Assembly: GCF_039522025.1 (NCBI RefSeq)
Contig: NZ_BAAADB010000029.1
Location: forward strand, 248,001-312,000
DNA: 64,000 bases
Reading direction: 5' to 3'
From: Deinococcus depolymerans
GTDB taxonomy: Bacteria > Deinococcota > Deinococci > Deinococcales > Deinococcaceae
The notes under the pieces were generated by a model, which worked only from the letters and a program-made list of their open reading frames with translations, ran no database searches and had not been told where the DNA came from. Position numbers and translations under genes: made by a program. Below, in pieces: positions 58,124 to 64,000 of this stretch. Each line of letters starts with the position of its first letter. The stretch's first letter is position 1.

Positions 58124-58141
58124 ATTGTACTTGGTTCAAGT
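58124..58141 (-). promoter_or_regulatory. etfBA promoter and operator
   Basis: Minus-strand TACAAT (58129-58124) is a strong -10. A perfect 13-bp dyad ACTTG-GTT-CAAGT (58129-58141) lies immediately upstream and shares one base. The region is AT-rich. A TetR- or FadR-like repressor of fatty-acid genes is a plausible binder; none is adjacent. Confidence 0.6.
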
Positions 58142-58326
58142 TTAGCAGAGGTCACCGGCACAGGGAAGACCCACCCGCCGCCCACGCCACCGGCCCAGCC
58201 TAGCGCCACCCACCCGTCCACCCGGACCGAAAGGCTCACAAATCCACCGGCCCTCCGCAACCGGCCGCCCCGATCACAGGAGCGGGGAACCCCCACCAGC
58301 TCCCGGCAGAGCCCGACCCCACCTGA
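58142..58326. other. Intergenic region with no recognised gene
   Basis: 185 bp between the etf promoter and repeat M. Short open frames exist but have no start signals and Pro/Arg-heavy composition typical of random GC-rich frames. I see nothing functional. Confidence 0.5.
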
Positions 58327-58459
58327 TACGGACTGCCGTCTGTTCCGTTGACAGATCGGAGCACCACCGATCTGTCAACTCCACGTCCGGAACCCGGTTT
58401 TCTCCCACTCGCTTCGCTCGGATTGAACGGCTTTCTAAGCCCTTCGATCCGAGTCCGTA
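58327..58459 (-). repeat. Dispersed palindromic repeat, copy M (133 bp)
   Basis: Reverse copy, TACGGACTGCC to CGAGTCCGTA; flanks TGA (58324-58326) and TCA (58460-58462), one base different. Stem AGATCGG..CCGATCT in the right half. Confidence 0.9.
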
Positions 58460-58621
58460 TCAGGCCGCGCCCTGACCGGTCACGGCCAGCTGGCCCTCCC
58501 GCCCGACCGGGACCGGCCCGGCTCCCGGTGCGCCTTTAGCTCCCGTTCAGCCCTTCTCCCGCGACCCTTCACGTTCGCATCCACCTTAAAGTTCCCGTCA
58601 ACTGTCTCAAGGAACCCTCTC
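58460..58621 (+). promoter_or_regulatory. Leader region of the outer-membrane protein gene
   Basis: Relatively AT-richer sequence near 58580-58610 (CACCTTAAAGTTCCC) probably holds the promoter, with AAGGA (58609-58613) as ribosome site 8 bases before ATG 58622. A long leader suits a highly expressed envelope protein. Confidence 0.4.
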
Positions 58622-59299
58622 ATGGTCACGCCCGAACCTGTCCTCATGAAGAAGCTCATTCCCCTGACCCTCCTCGCCCTCACTGCCACCACTGCCGGCG
58701 CCCAGAGCCTCAACGGCGTTCAGCTCGGCCTGACCGGCGGTTACGCCAGCGGCCTCAGCGGCGAGATCTTCGTCCTCACCCCCAACGTCGTCGGCCCGGT
58801 CGGCGTGAAGGTCGGCGTGGCCACCACCCGCGCCGCCGACGCCATCAACGACGACAGCGACATCGGCAGCGGCAAGTTCTCCGCCGCCAAGGCCAACGGC
58901 GCCACCGAGTCCGGCATGCACACCGTCACCTCCATGGACGCCACCTACAGCCTGGGCGAGGTGGCCCCCGGCGTGAACGCCACCCTGTACGGCGGCGGCC
59001 GCTACGGCGCCTTCAACGCCACCGAGAGCTACGGCAACAGCGGCTCCGTGACGTACAGCACCAACTCCTTCGGGGTCGGTGCCGGCGCCATGGTCAACTA
59101 CGCCCTGACCGGCAACCTGGGCCTCGTCGGCGACCTGGGCGTCGACCACTTCTTCAAGAACACCATCAACACGACCACCAGCACCGGCGGCAGCGACTCC
59201 TTCACCACGACGGACGCCGGCTACCAGGCCATCGACAACCGCTTCGTCCGTCCCGGCACCAACTTCAAGGCCCGTGTCGGCGTGACCTACAACTTCTGA
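58622..59299 (+). CDS. Outer-membrane beta-barrel protein
   Basis: Signal peptide ends TAGAQS near residue 28. The mature 198 residues alternate polar/aromatic as in eight-stranded barrels, rich in Gly/Asn/Thr, and end in Phe (GVTYNF), the classic outer-membrane signature. Two starts, ATG 58622 (supported by AAGGA) and ATG 58646 (MKKLIPL), both leave a good signal peptide. Deinococcus has an outer membrane without LPS. Probably abundant, given codon bias to C-ending codons. Confidence 0.85.
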   Translation: MVTPEPVLMKKLIPLTLLALTATTAGAQSLNGVQLGLTGGYASGLSGEIFVLTPNVVGPVGVKVGVATTRAADAINDDSDIGSGKFSAAKANGATESGMHTVTSMDATYSLGEVAPGVNATLYGGGRYGAFNATESYGNSGSVTYSTNSFGVGAGAMVNYALTGNLGLVGDLGVDHFFKNTINTTTSTGGSDSFTTTDAGYQAIDNRFVRPGTNFKARVGVTYNF

Positions 59300-59341
59300 T
59301 CCGGACTCCGGTTGAAAGAGGTTGCACCTCTCTCAACCCGG
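59300..59341 (+). repeat. Remnant of dispersed palindromic repeat, copy N
   Basis: TCCGGACTCCGGTTGAAAGAGGT..ACCTCTCTCAACC directly after the barrel-protein TGA (59297-59299). Only the left stem remains, with one mismatch. It may now serve as the terminator hairpin of this gene. Confidence 0.65.
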
Positions 59342-59450
59342 GCAGGGCGGGCAGCAGGGCCAGGGAAGCTCGGGAGCGTCCCTTTCGCTCCCCGGTGAAC
59401 CTGAGAACCGCTGTCAGGCCCTCACGCAGCCCCGCACGCAGCTCTGAACG

Positions 59451-59476
59451 CGCCGGTCCCCAGACAGGGGGCCGGC
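59451..59476 (-). terminator. Hairpin downstream of the carboxymuconolactone decarboxylase-like gene
   Basis: CGCCGGTCCCC pairs with GGGGGCCGGCG across a 5-base loop, about 30 bp beyond the stop of the minus-strand gene. Confidence 0.55.
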
Positions 59477-59506
59477 GTCCTCCATTCCGGGCCGTCAGGC
59501 GCGGCG

Positions 59507-59881
59507 TCAGGGGGCGGGGGCGTCCGCGCGGCCCAGGTGCTGGCGCAGCACCTCGAACGCCGCCACGGTACGGGGGAACCCCAGGTACGGAACGCACATC
59601 AGCAGGGCGCCGCGCACCTCGGCCTCGGTGGCCCCGGCGTTCATCGCCCCGCGGATGTGGGTGCGCAGTTCGGGCGGGCTGCCCAGGGACACCAGCAGCG
59701 CACAGGCGATCAGCTCCTTGCTTTTCAGGTCCAGGCCGGGCCGGTCATACACCGTGTCGTACGCGAAGTCGCGGATGTACGCGCCCAGGTCGGTGTCCAG
59801 CCGGTCCAGGCGCTGCTGGATGCGTTCCTGCTGCGCACCGAAGATCACGTCGCGGGCGGGGGTGGGGTCGGGGTCGGTCAT
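59507..59881 (-). CDS. Carboxymuconolactone decarboxylase family protein
   Basis: AhpD-like all-helical fold; the [21 protein letters not shown] stretch (about 55-75, quoted by [10 protein letters not shown]) and [14 protein letters not shown] are typical. The CxxC of peroxidase AhpD is not complete, so it is closer to the lactone decarboxylase branch. Function unclear. TACCCT 6 bases before ATG 59881, leaderless. 124 residues. Confidence 0.85.
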   Translation of the reverse strand: MTDPDPTPARDVIFGAQQERIQQRLDRLDTDLGAYIRDFAYDTVYDRPGLDLKSKELIACALLVSLGSPPELRTHIRGAMNAGATEAEVRGALLMCVPYLGFPRTVAAFEVLRQHLGRADAPAP

Positions 59882-60217
59882 GGCCGCAGGGTAAGGCCTG
59901 ACCGCCCGGGTCCGCGCGGGCGGCCGCGGGCCCGGGCAGACCTGGCAAGAATCCCGTCATGACCGGGCCGCTACAGTGACGGCAGGTGAAGCCGGAACCA
60001 GCCGCAGCCCGGCCAGATCGTAAGGTTTCACCTGCCTGGGTGAGGGGGGGGGCGATACTCTACACTCAGGCTGTCCAGTAGGCGTTCAGAAACCCGGTCC
60101 CCGTTCTGCCGTGGCAGCCAGGTTGTACCTGTTTTACTTCGTTCGTTTCAGCGCCTCGTGATCTTCCGTTCGACCCGGTAACGTGACTGTCGCGCTTTCC
60201 GCCCCTGGGGGTCACCC
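59882..60217 (+). promoter_or_regulatory. clpC upstream region with long inverted repeat
   Basis: 336 bp without a gene. It holds the leaderless promoter of the minus-strand gene and TACACT (60061-60066) as a candidate clpC -10. Inverted repeat GGCAGGTGAAGCC (59981-59993) with GGTTTCACCTGCC (60024-60036) matches at 12 of 13 positions around a 30-base loop. GGGGGT lies 5 bases before the clpC ATG. No CtsR or CIRCE box was recognised. Confidence 0.5.
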
Positions 60218-62458
<2,241 letters not shown>

Positions 62459-62473
62459 GCCCCCGGACCACTG

Positions 62474-62508
62474 GCCCCCGCCGCGCTCCACGCGCCGGCG
62501 GGGGCTTT
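62474..62508 (+). terminator. Intrinsic terminator after clpC
   Basis: GCCCCCGCCG (62474-62483) pairs with CGGCGGGGGC (62496-62505), followed by TTT. Confidence 0.85.
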
Positions 62509-62560
62509 GGCTGCGGCAACCCGCAGCGGCCCGCCCGAGCAGGAAAGAGAGAGGAAGCTC

Positions 62561-62638
62561 GTAAAGCCCGCCCTGCCTGCCGCCCTGGCCCTGACCGTCT
62601 GCGCGGACGCCACCAGTGATCAGACGGACTCCGATTGA
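62561..62638 (+). pseudogene. Possible remnant of a lipoprotein signal peptide cut by repeat O
   Basis: GTA-AAG-CCC-GCC.. reads VKPALPAALALTVCADATSDQTDSD then TGA, where the TGA lies inside repeat copy O. Fifteen residues look like a lipoprotein signal (LTVC), and AGAGGAA precedes by 4 bases, but the first codon is GTA, not a start codon. It may be the 5' end of a gene broken by repeat insertion. Evidence is weak. Confidence 0.3.
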
Positions 62639-62755
62639 ATGGCTTGCAAAGCCGTTCAATCCGAGCGAAGCGAGAAGGAGCAAACCGGGTTCCGGACGTG
62701 GAGCTGGCAATCCGGTGAAGTTCCGGATGGTCGGCGAAACCAACGGCAGTCCGTA
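62623..62755 (+). repeat. Dispersed palindromic repeat, copy O (133 bp)
   Basis: GACGGACTCCG to GGCAGTCCGTA; left flank TCA (62620-62622), right flank CCA (62756-62758). Right stem AATCCGG..CCGGATG. Confidence 0.9.
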
Positions 62756-62869
62756 CCAGACCCTCCGCGCGTACCGGGCCGTGACCCTGCGCAGGCCAGC
62801 GCGGTGCGGGCGTGTCAATCCGGCGTCCGGGAACCATCCGCCCGCCGCCTGTCCAGTACCATGACGGTC

Positions 62870-63151
62870 ATGACGAAAAGCATTTCCGATTTCCAGGACG
62901 AACACGGCCGCATCACCGGGTGGCCCAGCGACCGCCGCCGCGCGCACCAGCTCGCCATTCTCGACTACCTGACCGGGCTGTTCGAGCCGGGCGTGTCGTA
63001 CGACCAGGGGCAGGTCGAGCAGATCCTGGCGGACCACAGCACCCTGGAAGACCCCAGCCTGCTGCTGACCGAACTGGTCGACAGCGATTACCTGGCGACC
63101 GAGGGCGGCGCGTACTGGCGTGCCGACGGCCGCCCCGGCGCGCGTGGCTAG
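62870..63151 (+). CDS. DUF2087 family protein
   Basis: 93 residues. The DUF2087 pattern is seen: [18 protein letters not shown], a winged-helix-like [13 protein letters not shown] and the closing [16 protein letters not shown]. Possibly a small DNA-binding regulator. ATG 62870 is chosen: TACCAT (62857-62862) ends 7 bases upstream, and the ATG at 62861 overlaps that box. Overlaps radA by 8 bases, so they are co-expressed. Confidence 0.82.
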   Translation: MTKSISDFQDEHGRITGWPSDRRRAHQLAILDYLTGLFEPGVSYDQGQVEQILADHSTLEDPSLLLTELVDSDYLATEGGAYWRADGRPGARG

Positions 63152-64000
63152 AGCCCGCACGAACTACGTCTGCAGCAGTTGCGGGTACACCAGCGCCAAA
63201 CCGCTGGGCCGCTGCCCGAACTGCCAGGCGTGGAATTCCTTCGAGGAGGAAGTCCCGGCCGCCGCGACCTCCTCACGCGGCGGGGCGTACGGGGGCGTGG
63301 TGGGCGGGAAGCTCACGGCGCTGTCCACCGTGGGCCGCCGCGAGGAACCGCGCACGTCCAGCGGCATCCCGGAACTGGACCGCGTGCTGGGCGGCGGGCT
63401 GGTTGCCGGGGGCGTCACGCTGATCGGCGGGGAACCCGGCATCGGCAAGAGCACGCTGCTGCTGCAGGTCGCGGACCGCGTGGCGAGACTGGGCGGCACG
63501 GTGCTGTACGTGGCCGGTGAGGAATCGCTGGAGCAGATCCGCCTGCGCGCCGACCGGCTGGGCGTGGCGCTGGACGGGGGCGCGGACATTCAACTGACCC
63601 GCGACACCCGCGCCGAGCACGTGGCCGCGCTGATGAACGAGCATAAACCCGCGCTGTGCATCGTGGATTCCATCCAGACCGTGACCGTCGAGGGCGAGGG
63701 TGCGCCGGGCGGCGTGGCGCAGGTCCGCGACGGCACCGCCCTGCTGACCCGCGCCGCCAAGGAAACCGGTACGGCCACCGTCCTGGTCGGGCACGTGACC
63801 AAGGACGGCACGGTCGCCGGGCCGAAAGTCATGGAGCACATCGTGGACACCACCGTGTTCCTCGAGACGGTCGGGTCGTTCCGGCTGCTGCGCTCGGTCA
63901 AGAACCGCTTCGGGCAGGCCGGTGAACTGGGCGTGTTCGAGATGCGCGGCGAGGGCCTGATCGCCGTCGAGAACCCCAGCGCGGCGTTCCTGGCCGAGCG
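63144..64000 (+). CDS. radA: DNA repair protein RadA (partial, window end)
   Basis: Branch-migration ATPase of homologous recombination. Zinc finger C10-x2-C13, C24-x2-C27; Walker [10 protein letters not shown] (96-104); the KNRFG motif at about 253. The Lon-like C-terminal domain lies beyond the window. Start is GTG 63144, overlapping the DUF2087 stop by 8 bases; no stop occurs before position 64000. Pairing with uvrA in the same window is consistent with the repair-rich genome. Confidence 0.95.
   Translation, partial: MARARTNYVCSSCGYTSAKPLGRCPNCQAWNSFEEEVPAAATSSRGGAYGGVVGGKLTALSTVGRREEPRTSSGIPELDRVLGGGLVAGGVTLIGGEPGIGKSTLLLQVADRVARLGGTVLYVAGEESLEQIRLRADRLGVALDGGADIQLTRDTRAEHVAALMNEHKPALCIVDSIQTVTVEGEGAPGGVAQVRDGTALLTRAAKETGTATVLVGHVTKDGTVAGPKVMEHIVDTTVFLETVGSFRLLRSVKNRFGQAGELGVFEMRGEGLIAVENPSAAFLAE

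Overview
The window is 64 kb of high-GC, gene-dense bacterial chromosome that fits the genus Deinococcus. Pointers are a uvrA gene with a 17-bp palindrome of the Deinococcus radiation/desiccation response type, futalosine-pathway menaquinone synthesis (mqnC), a short HisG with HisZ, an OpcA-type pentose-phosphate operon, ClpC and RadA. About thirty genes also have a TANNNT-type -10 box only 5-9 bases before the start codon, which predicts leaderless mRNAs. Species cannot be named from sequence alone.

Layout. 1-7 kb: glutaminyl cyclotransferase, QueG, and the oxidative pentose-phosphate operon gnd-zwf-opcA-pgl on the minus strand. 7-13 kb: mqnC, small unknown genes, a DUF697 protein, a possible Pho-box-controlled small RNA, cysS, and a LysR regulator with a clear operator. 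13-20 kb: phoU, an SsuD-like monooxygenase, a sugar ABC importer without its ATPase, and an M3 oligoendopeptidase. 20-31 kb: SppA, a degenerate glutamine-amidotransferase/truncated-haemoglobin fusion, cytochrome c, a BtuF-like protein without a signal peptide, TetR, LrgAB, MTA/SAH nucleosidase, a MalY-like lyase, hisZ-hisG and a lipoprotein. 31-42 kb: DedA, an atypical endonuclease III, CysQ, GNAT, a 2-hydroxyacid dehydrogenase, mnmA, a membrane fatty-acid/sterol hydroxylase with a FadR-type regulator and operator, lysA, a NERD/zinc-ribbon protein and a secreted phospholipase A2. 42-50 kb: TetR, EamA exporter, S41-like protease, lipoprotein, RlmI-like methyltransferase, M23 endopeptidase and a TolB-like protein. 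50-64 kb: uvrA, thiol-disulfide pair DsbA/DsbB, SDR, etfBA, outer-membrane barrel, ClpC, DUF2087 protein and the start of radA.

The most striking feature is a family of at least 15 short palindromic repeats, about one per 4 kb. Long forms (about 133 or 156 bp) and short forms (about 50 bp) share terminal inverted repeats TACGGACTCC/GGAGTCCGTA. They are flanked by a 3-bp direct repeat of type TNA (TGA or TCA). In several copies this TGA is the stop codon of the preceding gene. Two internal stems show compensatory base changes. The family looks like a miniature element moved by an absent transposase and reused as gene-end hairpins. No transposase gene, CRISPR array, tRNA or rRNA was seen.
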